Below, one piece after another: positions 45,101 to 53,104 of a DNA stretch of 64,000 bases. The notes under the pieces were generated by a model, which had not been told where the DNA came from, did no database searches, and worked only from the letters and a program-made list of their open reading frames with translations. The DNA is from Bradyrhizobium campsiandrae (lineage in GTDB: Bacteria; Pseudomonadota; Alphaproteobacteria; Rhizobiales; Xanthobacteraceae): assembly GCF_014529705.1 (NCBI RefSeq), contig NZ_JAANIH010000008.1, positions 62,001 through 126,000 on the forward strand, given 5' to 3'. Numbering within the stretch: position 1 is the first letter of the stretch; each line of letters begins with the position of its first letter. A program made the translations under genes and the position numbers.

Positions 45101-46025
45101 GCTCATTGACCCACTGCGTGTCAACCGCGCGAAAAAGGATTGGATAGACGTCGTTCAAAAAAGAAACTCTGGTCCGCTCTCGATCGGGAGGCGTGGCGGC
45201 CAGGTGCCAGGGCAATCCCTTTTCCAGGGCTGTGTCCTCCATCGCGTCGAAAAGCGTGACGAGACTGTCGGTATGAGGCGAATAGTCGGGGGGACCAACG
45301 ATCACCCAGGTGTTCCCTCGCACTGGCACAACGACGCCTTCTGCGATCTCGACCTCGACGCTTACCGATCCGTCGGCCGTGTCGTCATACCAACCGTCGT
45401 TATTTGCATAGTGATCGATCAGGTACTTGTCGTCCGTCGACCTAGCTGCAGAATGCCCATGACCGCCAAGAACGAGCAGCCGCCCCAGATTGTCGGTGCG
45501 CAACTCTCCAAGATAAACCGGATCCGGCACGTCGTAGATCGTTCCCTGGAGCGGCGCCGACGCATCGTTCTTTCCACTTACGGACGCCGTTGCCTTCATG
45601 ACGAGCGCACGACGGTCTGTTGGCCAGTCGTCATTTCGCAGCGGAGGAAGCTGCGCTTGATCGCCTGCTCCCTCGAAAAGTGCGAGCGCCGCTTTGGCGC
45701 CCGCGAATTCGTGCCAGGCGGCCTTCTTGTTGGCGACCGATACTTGCCAGGTAATTCGATGAGCATTTTGCGCAGTTAGCTCCGCGACAACATTCCCATC
45801 CGCGTCGAAGCCATAGACGCGGAATCTCGCAGCCTGCCGCTTCACCCGGCCAGAGCCGTCTTTAAAGCCGCCCTCCGGAGCCGCTGGCACCCCCGGAGCT
45901 TCGGGCCCGACGAAATAGTCCTTGGAATCGCCCACCCGCGCGATCCCTATCTTGGGAAACACCGCGCAATAGGCAATTGGTTGATCGGCGGCCTCACGTC
46001 GTAAATCGGTGGATTCCCCAGCCAT
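42141..46025 (-). CDS. LodA/GoxA-type CTQ quinoprotein fused to a diiron-oxidase-like domain, 1294 aa (copy 1)
   Basis: Residues 1 to ~760 follow LodA, the L-lysine epsilon-oxidase: PKIGIARVGDSKDYFVGPE at the start, RQAARFRVYGFDADG, and GHG-type motifs. Cys446 (ACVGGPFYPG) and Trp490 (LPWQADFYECN) are at the places expected to form cysteine tryptophylquinone. From ~800 to 1100 a second domain has SDETGGGDPALNHANLY (E863, H873), EILGMTLQLEWEVLG (E926/E935) and MHIGIDNAVYGHG (H961, D965, H971), the ligand order of heme-oxygenase-like diiron oxidases. The C-terminus has two SPGN-x-SGS units, the last ending QWIDAGCP, like heme-less cytochrome c domains. LodA itself is only about 726 aa. ATG 46025 has GGGGAG upstream. 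Substrate unknown; no signal peptide. Confidence 0.85.
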   Translation of the reverse strand: MAGESTDLRREAADQPIAYCAVFPKIGIARVGDSKDYFVGPEAPGVPAAPEGGFKDGSGRVKRQAARFRVYGFDADGNVVAELTAQNAHRITWQVSVANKKAAWHEFAGAKAALALFEGAGDQAQLPPLRNDDWPTDRRALVMKATASVSGKNDASAPLQGTIYDVPDPVYLGELRTDNLGRLLVLGGHGHSAARSTDDKYLIDHYANNDGWYDDTADGSVSVEVEIAEGVVVPVRGNTWVIVGPPDYSPHTDSLVTLFDAMEDTALEKGLPWHLAATPPDRERTRVSFLNDVYPILFRAVDTQWVNERALRGHGPGKAANFLSDEILGALARNSEASEDLRKRFFSLVRNPNLTRDDAKKQASLKFMPQLSGNEGDSEGYIGDPDHWLKLTKRQYESLRLWSEGKFDGYDTLKELKLAMVRPAPIDQIALRDQPFALTKGALSACVGGPFYPGIELTAICTSEHFYERAFEVSARLEPGDLTKWMALPWQADFYECNTYWWPAQRPDAIVSEFDFEEVRKDFPIEREAANLASLLYPRKQWDRGVGSERTFQPLFEWPSTDGKDIATFAVDAKQAFVTFVRAQWTFRGRNWRLPEPKDGEALNRYQFRLREFFDHYGSTKHWPFVLPQAAPQVDPKAYRAQLIAAFDGYIQNVVPPPDAAEVLDVYAARLKTADSAWMNFLGASTQIGYEVRQDYQADNEMVRKWKHLGFVVPAPNLSERVLVETGRGKYDGLRDRDYFYIMLNYESYPDFGPKAKELAIHFLQAARDLQKTKQFRSDPTQNFWEFFEYTPSAFESRLSQIYEFLAAGERQPAESWTREALIKRQLQLAPFNQLDGSWLRYATNAGPIAEINSLLFEIWSDETGGGDPALNHANLYTALLQTLGIYLPNIRSRDYADNPAIFDSAYTNPLFELCISQHSDAFFPEILGMTLQLEWEVLGLWPGVKRLEANNISAQFYRMHIGIDNAVYGHGAKAKEAVKQYLDYVRAEAGPAEVARVWERIWTGYVAFATTGDISQDFAVWRDYPPTVEQQMIELIKQKKYFAQRNHFNVSEFGVVSNRMNDWFEDPQAFLDELANSRYVTPGNPSGSYFLNNRTTYEGPMYKIFSPSELALWADWVRWLGNVYGPAGAAPATPGEAMKKLVQSLSSSAANVHAHETRELAGTVNGARVKQSVADWFRAGPEALMAAISDAENGWISPGNASGSRFITDLLPSEFGMLNAIKRTIVDGSDGFTILTQWIDAGCPIPGGRPAAPAAAALRAVAGMGAAPPGRVYPVRAKPGLHRRQIFGQDAVH

Positions 46026-46226
46026 CACAATCTCCCCGTCGCGGTAGCAATTTGATTTGTTGTCACCCGATCACGCCGGACCGTCACTCAGTCGGCAAGA
46101 TCTGGAGGACTCGAGGCCTCTGCAGGAAAACCATTGAAGCGCGCCACCTTATCGCTAAGTTGCCCTTGATACAAATCGCTACTTTTAATTGACGCTTGCA
46201 TTTCAAGGGGGCGTTAGAATCTGTTG
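46026..46226. other. Spacer between the two Lod pairs
   Basis: This 201-base AT-richer gap separates the end of the LodB-like gene 2 from the start of the LodA-like gene 1. It could hold a second promoter or a processing site, so the two pairs may be transcribed separately. I saw no strong hairpin. Confidence 0.4.
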
Positions 46227-47366
46227 TTACGCAGCTCTCTCACCGGTTGGCGACATTGCGCCGCTGCGAGCGTGTCGCTGGCGCCAGAACGGCGATTTCG
46301 GCCAACGCCGCTCTAGTCCGTAAAGGTAGTTTCGATTCGCAACATAGTCGGTGTACCGGCCGTTGAGATATTTGGCGTAGGGCACGATGCTGTCGGAATG
46401 TCCATCGCGGACATCAATAATCGCCGCAGCAGCCCGAATTCCATCGCCCAAAGCATTCATGATGCCTTGTGAGGAAATCGGATCGCAGGCGGCCGCCGCA
46501 TCGCCCACAGCCAACCAATTGGGCCCGGCGACGCGGTCCAGACAAAAGCTTGGCGCGACGCGCACAACGATGTGCTTCAGCTGATATCCTTCAATCGCCC
46601 GCGCGACATGGCTCGTGGAGCGGAGAAGAGCGAGCCACCCGCTCGCGCGCGAGAGGTTATGGTCCCGAATGATCGATGCATCCGAGGCAAAGGCAATGGC
46701 GAGCCTTCGATCGGGCAGCCGCGCTTTGTACCACCAGCCGAGCTCCTGCGCTTCGAGCAGAGTGAGCTGGGAAGGAGCGGCGGCCTGCGGCGTATCGAAG
46801 AACCCGTAGACAAAGCTTAGTCGATCCAGGAGGATCTGCCGGGCACCCATCTGGCGTGCGATGACAGAGCGCGATCCAGTCGCATCGACGATGTAACGTG
46901 CCTTGACTTGCCGCCTGGTCCCGTTTGGGATGATCGCGCCGAGAACGATGGCTCCGTCCGATGCTTGCTCCAGCGAGGCGCATTTGGCGATTGGGAACAG
47001 GGCCACGCCGCAGCTTTCGGCTTGGTCAAGCAGCAGCGTCTCGAATCGCGCGCGGTCCAGGTGCCAACCACAACCCTGCGGATTCAACACGAAATCATTA
47101 TGGCCCAGCTCCGTCCCGCCCCATGCCGAGCAACTGCCGAGACTTACCTCATGCCGCTGCTCGAGAAACTTCTCCCAGCTCCCTAATACCTTGAGAAGCT
47201 TCGTTACATCGGGCGGGACGGTCTCACCGACCGCCAGCCGCGGTCTAGTGGTTACGGAAAAGAACAAGCTGACCTTGACGCCTTTTTGGGCGAGCGCAAT
47301 AGCCGTGGCGTAGGCGGCAATGCCTCCGCCGACCACGACGACCTCGCTTGTGAGCACTGCATTCAA
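46227..47366 (-). CDS. LodB-like FAD-dependent protein 2
   Basis: A 379-aa flavoprotein. The Rossmann motif is VVVGGGIAAYATAIAL, followed by AVGETVPPDV and the second flavin motif WLAVGDAAAACDPISSQG. This matches the LodB/tryptophan-halogenase-like group. The ATG overlaps the stop of LodA-like gene 2 by 4 bases, as in known lodAB operons, so it is probably the dedicated maturation factor of that quinoprotein. It differs strongly from LodB-like protein 1, so the two pairs are not a recent duplication. Confidence 0.85.
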   Translation of the reverse strand: MNAVLTSEVVVVGGGIAAYATAIALAQKGVKVSLFFSVTTRPRLAVGETVPPDVTKLLKVLGSWEKFLEQRHEVSLGSCSAWGGTELGHNDFVLNPQGCGWHLDRARFETLLLDQAESCGVALFPIAKCASLEQASDGAIVLGAIIPNGTRRQVKARYIVDATGSRSVIARQMGARQILLDRLSFVYGFFDTPQAAAPSQLTLLEAQELGWWYKARLPDRRLAIAFASDASIIRDHNLSRASGWLALLRSTSHVARAIEGYQLKHIVVRVAPSFCLDRVAGPNWLAVGDAAAACDPISSQGIMNALGDGIRAAAAIIDVRDGHSDSIVPYAKYLNGRYTDYVANRNYLYGLERRWPKSPFWRQRHARSGAMSPTGERAA

Positions 47367-50300
47367 TGGACGCTACCCATCCCAAACATGCGTCCGCTCT
47401 TGTGTCGCTTCCATTTCGGCGAAGGCGTGGTCAGCCGGAGCATTTGAATGACATTGTCGACTGCCGGGCAACCATTGGCGATCCAGCGCTCGACGACCGC
47501 GTGGCAAGTCATGCCGGGCGACTCGGTGGCCATCTGAGCAAATGCGCCTCCCATTGGCCCGTTGGGCGCAATCCAGGTCGTGAGGAAGGCAATCGCCCCG
47601 GGATTTCCCGGCGAGATCATATTGTTCCGCGGTGATGCGAGAGCCGCCATGAAGGCTGCCGGCGGCTGATCGAACCACCAGGCAATCGTATGCGCTACTC
47701 CCGATTCGTCTGCGAGCGAATGTGCGGCGTGCCCCGCGGCACCTACTTGCTGCGGTTTCAACTGCTTGATCACTGCCTCCATAGCGGCGGCAGGCGGCAA
47801 CCCTTTTGGCGGAGGCGGCTTCGCAGCACCGGCTAAGGACCGCGTATAGTCTCTGAGGAGATCGATCTCATCATCTGTAAACACCCTGAACATCGCGCCT
47901 GATTGAAACTGAATCAGCTGGTTCAGCCTGCTGTTCTCCCAATCACCAGGCGTCAGCAGGTCGGACTTTATGATGTCCAGGAAGCGTTCGGGCACAGCGA
48001 ACAGCTCATTGATTGGCGTTCCACGCAATGCGTGGGTCTGGTGATTTCGACTTCCGAAATCAGCCTTGCTCTTGATCAGATCGATCATTCTGCGCTCAAG
48101 GCTCGGCGGGTGCTCTATTAGCTCTCTGAGGTCGTGGCCTAGGTTTCCAATCTGTCCGAATGCCACATAACCGTTCCAGATGCGCCGCCATGCCTTATTG
48201 ACCGCGTCGGTCCCGCCGCTCTCCTGTATCGTCTGGAGGTAGAGCAGAACCGCATCAAGCGCACGACGACCGTGACCATTCACGGCATTGTCGATGCCAA
48301 TGTGCATGACGTAGAAGTGAGGATTCAGCCCCAAACCCGCGAGGAGATCACGCGTCGGCTTGAGGCCAAGCACCTCCCACTCCAATTGCAGCGTCATACC
48401 GAGTATCTCTGGATAGTATTCCTCGGTGAACTGTGAAATCGCGAGTTCGAAAGTCGGCACTGTGAACGCGCTGTCCAGAAACTCTTTGCTGAACGCAAAT
48501 TCGCGACTGCTGAGGTCAGGCGGGTAGAACCCAACGCTGTGACAGAGATCGAGATAGATGTTGCAGTGGTTTTTCGAAACCTCCCCGTCGCCGAATTCGT
48601 CCATCCAAACGGAGAACAAGAGCGCGCGCACCTCGTCGGTCGGCCCGGTTTTCCCGATGTTGCGTAGCCAGGCGCCGTCCAGCAGGTTCAGCGGCGTGAA
48701 CTGCTTGATGCGTGTAGTCATCTGCGCGACGTTCGTGATCAACGGGTCGGGGTCCACGGCATCGGCGTCGTCCGACAATTCCTGGTAAATCAGGTCCATC
48801 CTGTCTTCGAGCGCCTGAGGTGAATAAGGAAAGAACAGCCGATCGTATGGCGCGACCGCGGCATCGAGCGAGAAGACCTCGGCCCATTTCAGCCAAAACT
48901 CCACGTAGTTCCGCGCATTGCGCAGCGCTCCGGGATATTCACCGACGTTCAGAAGTTGATGGAAGAGCTCGCGGACAGCACCTGGATTCTGACGATCAGG
49001 GGTCGGTCCGAAGTCGTTATATGTCGGGCGTGGAACCAGGTTAGCCGGGATCTCCGTCGCGTAGTTCGGGAAAGGCACGACCGGCGTTTGGCCGGTATCG
49101 CGCAGCTGGCTCTCGACCTCAAGGTACCAATCGTCAGGCGCACTGGTGGTGAGGGTCGGCTCAGTCTGGGTGTGCTGGAGTGGAGGGTCAATAGCTGGGG
49201 ATTGCAGCACCGTCCCGATCCGAGGCCAGTTGTAGAGCATGTCCTTTCGCTCTTGGTATCGTCCCCAATTCTCTGCATCGGCGGCGTCAGTGCCCCAGCC
49301 GCGCACCGACCACAATTGTGGACCAAGCTGGAATCCTTCGGTTGAATCGTCGAGGTCGCGGGGTCCCCAACCCAGCTGGGATGCGTCGTAGACCGCAACG
49401 GGCCGCTGGGCCGGCCATGACCAGAACAAGGTCCGGTTATTGCCTACTGGAGGATCGAGCGGGTGGGTTGCGCAGGAATTGTAGTCGGTGTGCCACGGCA
49501 GAGCCAGGAATTTGGAGAGGTCGCCGGGCTCAAGCCCGGATTGATCGTCATGGCGGGGAACGTAGCCGACCCCGAGGAACGCTTGGTCACGGCCGAGACC
49601 CGCATCGTAAGCGAGCCCCTTTGCCCGAATTCTGAATGGCCCCGCCCCCGACGTTTGCCAGGGAAGCTGGTAGAGCGCCGGCTCACGCAACACAAACGTC
49701 AGATCGATACCCGGGCTCAGTCGGCCGCCGATGCAATTCACGAGCGAGGTCTTGTCCAGCAACTCTCCCGGGCCGAGCGGGGTGGAACCTGGTCTAAAGT
49801 GATCGAGGCCCTTGTTCCATTGTCGCAGAAAGAAGTACTGGGTTTTCCGCAGGGCGAGCAGCGACTGGTCTGCATCACCGAGGTGCAGGGGCATCAGGGT
49901 GGTATTGGTCGACTGATCTTGCGACGGATCCCTGAAGACTGCGGAGAGGCCGGCGAGCGACGTCCCCGCGGGATTGGTCGTTTCCGTAATTCGTGCCAGG
50001 ACGGCATGTGCAGAGATGCCGGTTTGGCTGAGATTGGCAACCCAGTGCTGCTGGCTCGCGCTCTTAAGGATGGGCGCAATCTGGTCGCCGAAAGTGGGCC
50101 GGTAGGCTTCGTTGTAGACCCCGGTTGCCCTGTCGAAGATATCGGGCGCAAGTTCGAGCTCCCGGACCCAGACATCGTAAACGTCGTCCCACATCGATAC
50201 GACGTTGAGGATCTGCGGCGCGAATGAAGGGTCGGTCGCCGTCACCCACGCACCGTGCGCGGTCGCACGACTGCCGTCTTCAAAGACGATCGTCGCGCTG

Positions 50301-51157
50301 ACTGGCCCGTCCGATGTGTCGTCGAACCATTGATTGTTGTTGACGTCATCTTCGAGGGGCGATTTTCCCGCGATCTTCCACGCAACCGCGCGTCCTCGGC
50401 CGCCGAGCACGAGAAGCCGGCCAAAGGAGTCGGTCTGGATCTCGCCCAAACTATCGATGGGGCCAGACGGGCAATCGAGTTGCCCAAGGTCATTTGTTGG
50501 AAACGATTTTGGGTAGTTTGGCATTTCGACGACCGCTCCGCGAGCATTGTCGAAATATCTGGCAGGTGTCAGGGCATCAAATGGGACAGAAGCTGCGGAC
50601 GCACCGGACACAACGCGTGGGCCTGGATCGATCACGAGCTTGCGCAGTCGATCCGGCGAAGCGAGCACGGCAATTTTGTCGTTGTTGGCAGGTTGCGGAA
50701 ATCCCGTCTGCGTCAGGGACGGATTTCGAATGCTAGGAAGGTTCCCGTTCTCATAACTTGCGATTCCCTGCGGATCCGTCTCGGCGAGGATGAACCAATT
50801 CGCCTTCTTGTTCGCAACATGCACCGTCCAAACAATGTCGGCGATCTTCCGTCCGTCGATCTCATCGCCAATTCGCACCTCGCGCCCGTCGCCACGAGGC
50901 CAGCTTTCGGAATCGCTGTCAGCGTAGGAAAAAAGGCGAAACCGCGCGGCGTGACGCTTCAGAGCCCCGGACGCGTCGCGAAGATCGCTGCTGCGAATGG
51001 GCTCGCCTTCTGTTCCGCGACGGATCGGCAATCCTCCCGTCAGCCTGCTCCCGGCCGTAGCTGGACTCCCTGCCATGGTCTCCGGCGCGATCACGTAGTC
51101 ATCGGAATTGCCGACGCGCGCGACGCCGATAGCAGGGTGAATTCGAAATATGGTCAT
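47363..51157 (-). CDS. LodA/GoxA-type CTQ quinoprotein fused to a diiron-oxidase-like domain, 1264 aa (copy 2)
   Basis: Same architecture as the protein encoded at 42141-46025 but divergent. It begins FRIHPAIGVARVGNSDDYVI, then KRHAARFRLFSY. Cys475 (VNCIGGRLSPG) and Trp555 (LALPWHTDYNSC) are the predicted quinone-forming residues. The diiron-type domain has MDEFGDGEVSKNHCNIY (E854, H864), EILGMTLQLEWEVLG (E917/E926) and MHIGIDNAVNGHG (H952, D956, H962). Two heme-less PGD/PGN repeats follow, the last with ERWIANGCP. Spacing between Cys and Trp is 80 residues, against 44 in copy 1, so the active-site loop differs and the substrates may too. No signal peptide is visible. Confidence 0.85.
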   Translation of the reverse strand: MTIFRIHPAIGVARVGNSDDYVIAPETMAGSPATAGSRLTGGLPIRRGTEGEPIRSSDLRDASGALKRHAARFRLFSYADSDSESWPRGDGREVRIGDEIDGRKIADIVWTVHVANKKANWFILAETDPQGIASYENGNLPSIRNPSLTQTGFPQPANNDKIAVLASPDRLRKLVIDPGPRVVSGASAASVPFDALTPARYFDNARGAVVEMPNYPKSFPTNDLGQLDCPSGPIDSLGEIQTDSFGRLLVLGGRGRAVAWKIAGKSPLEDDVNNNQWFDDTSDGPVSATIVFEDGSRATAHGAWVTATDPSFAPQILNVVSMWDDVYDVWVRELELAPDIFDRATGVYNEAYRPTFGDQIAPILKSASQQHWVANLSQTGISAHAVLARITETTNPAGTSLAGLSAVFRDPSQDQSTNTTLMPLHLGDADQSLLALRKTQYFFLRQWNKGLDHFRPGSTPLGPGELLDKTSLVNCIGGRLSPGIDLTFVLREPALYQLPWQTSGAGPFRIRAKGLAYDAGLGRDQAFLGVGYVPRHDDQSGLEPGDLSKFLALPWHTDYNSCATHPLDPPVGNNRTLFWSWPAQRPVAVYDASQLGWGPRDLDDSTEGFQLGPQLWSVRGWGTDAADAENWGRYQERKDMLYNWPRIGTVLQSPAIDPPLQHTQTEPTLTTSAPDDWYLEVESQLRDTGQTPVVPFPNYATEIPANLVPRPTYNDFGPTPDRQNPGAVRELFHQLLNVGEYPGALRNARNYVEFWLKWAEVFSLDAAVAPYDRLFFPYSPQALEDRMDLIYQELSDDADAVDPDPLITNVAQMTTRIKQFTPLNLLDGAWLRNIGKTGPTDEVRALLFSVWMDEFGDGEVSKNHCNIYLDLCHSVGFYPPDLSSREFAFSKEFLDSAFTVPTFELAISQFTEEYYPEILGMTLQLEWEVLGLKPTRDLLAGLGLNPHFYVMHIGIDNAVNGHGRRALDAVLLYLQTIQESGGTDAVNKAWRRIWNGYVAFGQIGNLGHDLRELIEHPPSLERRMIDLIKSKADFGSRNHQTHALRGTPINELFAVPERFLDIIKSDLLTPGDWENSRLNQLIQFQSGAMFRVFTDDEIDLLRDYTRSLAGAAKPPPPKGLPPAAAMEAVIKQLKPQQVGAAGHAAHSLADESGVAHTIAWWFDQPPAAFMAALASPRNNMISPGNPGAIAFLTTWIAPNGPMGGAFAQMATESPGMTCHAVVERWIANGCPAVDNVIQMLRLTTPSPKWKRHKSGRMFGMGSVH

Positions 51158-51245
51158 GGAGCCGGGACCCGTAAAATGCTCGAGACCGTCATCTCGCTCG
51201 ATGATGAGCCTCGATGAGGAAAGAATTTCTAGATGCTGCGAACTG

Positions 51246-52847
51246 CTAATATGGTGTCCGGCTCATACGCCTTCGAACACGCGTTCTGTGAATTGTTGTA
51301 GCTGGCTGTCCTGACAACGACTTGACGGCAAGCAGCGGTCGCGGCGCATAGAACTTTGCCAGGTCGGCTTTCATCGCCGACCGAGAGGCGTCGTCGAGAT
51401 AGATCATATGACCCGAGGGATAATTTCGAATCTCTATCCGGTCGTTGGTATCCGGGCCCTTCAGCGGCATGCGCGCGAAATTCAGTTTCGTCTGGAAGAA
51501 TGGCGTCACGGCGTCGTAATAGCCGTTGGCAGAAAACACTTTCAGACTGGGATTGAGTGACATGGCAGCAGCAAGGTCACCGGCCGTATAGAGAGAGTCG
51601 GGGCCTCCCTTGTCGGCACCCGTTGGATCCGTGTGGCGGAAATCCCAATTGGCAAACGCCTGGTCGTTCGAATCCAGGAATGGCGATACCGACGTATAGT
51701 TCAACTCTTCATTGAGATAGACATTCCACATGGTGGTGTAGACGCCACCGATCGCCGTGATCGTCGGATCGTTATTGCCGGAAGCCGGATCGATCGACCC
51801 GGCAATCCCCAGTTCGTCGGAGCGGACACGACCATCATAGGCGCCGATTGCAAAGCCGTCGTGCCGGAGCAGACTCGTCAGATAAGGCGTCGCATCATCG
51901 GCGGCGGGATTGAGTTTCCAATGGCGCAGCACATCCCCCGGAATTCCAAGGATTTCGCTGAGGGTTTCAAGGAGCTTCGGATCAACCTTGGGATATTCGG
52001 ATAGTGCTCTCGCGTAGGGACCACTGGCGAATCCCTCGACGGTCTCCATAAAGGATGGAAGATCCTTCGGCGGCGGCTTGATCGTGACTTTTTTCCAATA
52101 GTGCGCATCGGCAGCGAGCGTCGGCAACGTCCCGATCGGATTGCTCGCCTTGGAATAGTCGAGAATGGAGGATTGCAAGACGACGCCGTTCAGATCAACG
52201 CCATCCTCATGCAACATCCAGGTGAGGACGCAGGTTCTCGGCGTGCCGTACGACTCGCCGAAAAGGAACTTTGGCGAATTCCAGCGCTGGAAGACGGTCA
52301 GGTAGCGCTTGATGAACTGCTTGATGCAGCCGGCGTCCTGGTCGACTCCCCAGAAATCCTTGTTCTTGTTCGGCGCGATGGCCGCCGAGTAGCCGGTACC
52401 GACGGGATTGATGAAAACCAGATCCGAACAGTCGAGGAGGCTGTCCGGATTGTCTTCCAAGGCGTACGGCGCAGGCGGTGTAAAGTTCGGCATGTTTGTC
52501 CTGATGCGCCGTGGACCGAACGAACCGAGCAACAGGTAGACCGACGACGAGCCTGGACCTCCGTTGTAGAAAAACGTGACAGGGCGCTCTTTCTGATTTG
52601 GTACATTCGCCGTGAATGCGACGTAGAACAGCTTCGCAGCCGGCTGCCCGCTATATAGGTCGACCGTAACCAGATGGCCTGCCCTAGCAGTGTACTTGAG
52701 CGTCGCCCCATCGATGCGGAGTTCATGTTGAGTGGTGACTGACGCCTCGGTGGTATCCGTTATCGAGTCATCCTTGCGTGCACCATAGATGATCGTGTCG
52801 AGAAACGGCTCGTCCGATGACCGTTCTTCAGAAGGCATCAGGCTCAT
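51246..52847 (-). CDS. S10-family serine carboxypeptidase-like protein
   Basis: A 533-aa alpha/beta hydrolase of peptidase family S10. NGGPGSSS (oxyanion region, about 95-102) is followed by the nucleophile S199 in FGESYGT, then D445 in ANGYYDAVTP and H480 in YPSGHMIYLD; the triad is complete. No signal peptide is visible, although most family members are secreted or vacuolar. ATG 52847 is preferred for its GAGG site 6 bases upstream. It lies 88 bases before the LodA-like gene 2 and is probably co-transcribed, so it may release C-terminal residues for oxidation. Confidence 0.85.
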   Translation of the reverse strand: MSLMPSEERSSDEPFLDTIIYGARKDDSITDTTEASVTTQHELRIDGATLKYTARAGHLVTVDLYSGQPAAKLFYVAFTANVPNQKERPVTFFYNGGPGSSSVYLLLGSFGPRRIRTNMPNFTPPAPYALEDNPDSLLDCSDLVFINPVGTGYSAAIAPNKNKDFWGVDQDAGCIKQFIKRYLTVFQRWNSPKFLFGESYGTPRTCVLTWMLHEDGVDLNGVVLQSSILDYSKASNPIGTLPTLAADAHYWKKVTIKPPPKDLPSFMETVEGFASGPYARALSEYPKVDPKLLETLSEILGIPGDVLRHWKLNPAADDATPYLTSLLRHDGFAIGAYDGRVRSDELGIAGSIDPASGNNDPTITAIGGVYTTMWNVYLNEELNYTSVSPFLDSNDQAFANWDFRHTDPTGADKGGPDSLYTAGDLAAAMSLNPSLKVFSANGYYDAVTPFFQTKLNFARMPLKGPDTNDRIEIRNYPSGHMIYLDDASRSAMKADLAKFYAPRPLLAVKSLSGQPATTIHRTRVRRRMSRTPY

Positions 52848-53104
52848 GAATGACCTCGTTGAAATCGGATGTTGGTGCATTGGTCCGGTCGACAACCGGT
52901 CTCGTCGTCTCGGTATTCGGTGTTTCGCAGCAATAGAAGTTGCGTGTGGTGCCTTGGGAGGCTTCGACGTGGCGCTTCCGCAAATTTTAGCGGGAGGCTA
53001 GACTGCAAGGGACGGGCGAGGAACCCGCAATATTTTCTCAATGAATGATAAGAATCGCACAGATCAACTTGGCGGGGCGGCGATACCGAGGAGCTTGTGC
53101 CGCC

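Noticed and set aside
42141..51157. Naming the quinoproteins lysine oxidase or glycine oxidase
   Set aside because: The cofactor residues can be seen, but the substrate pocket cannot be read by eye. Copies 1 and 2 also differ in the loop between Cys and Trp.
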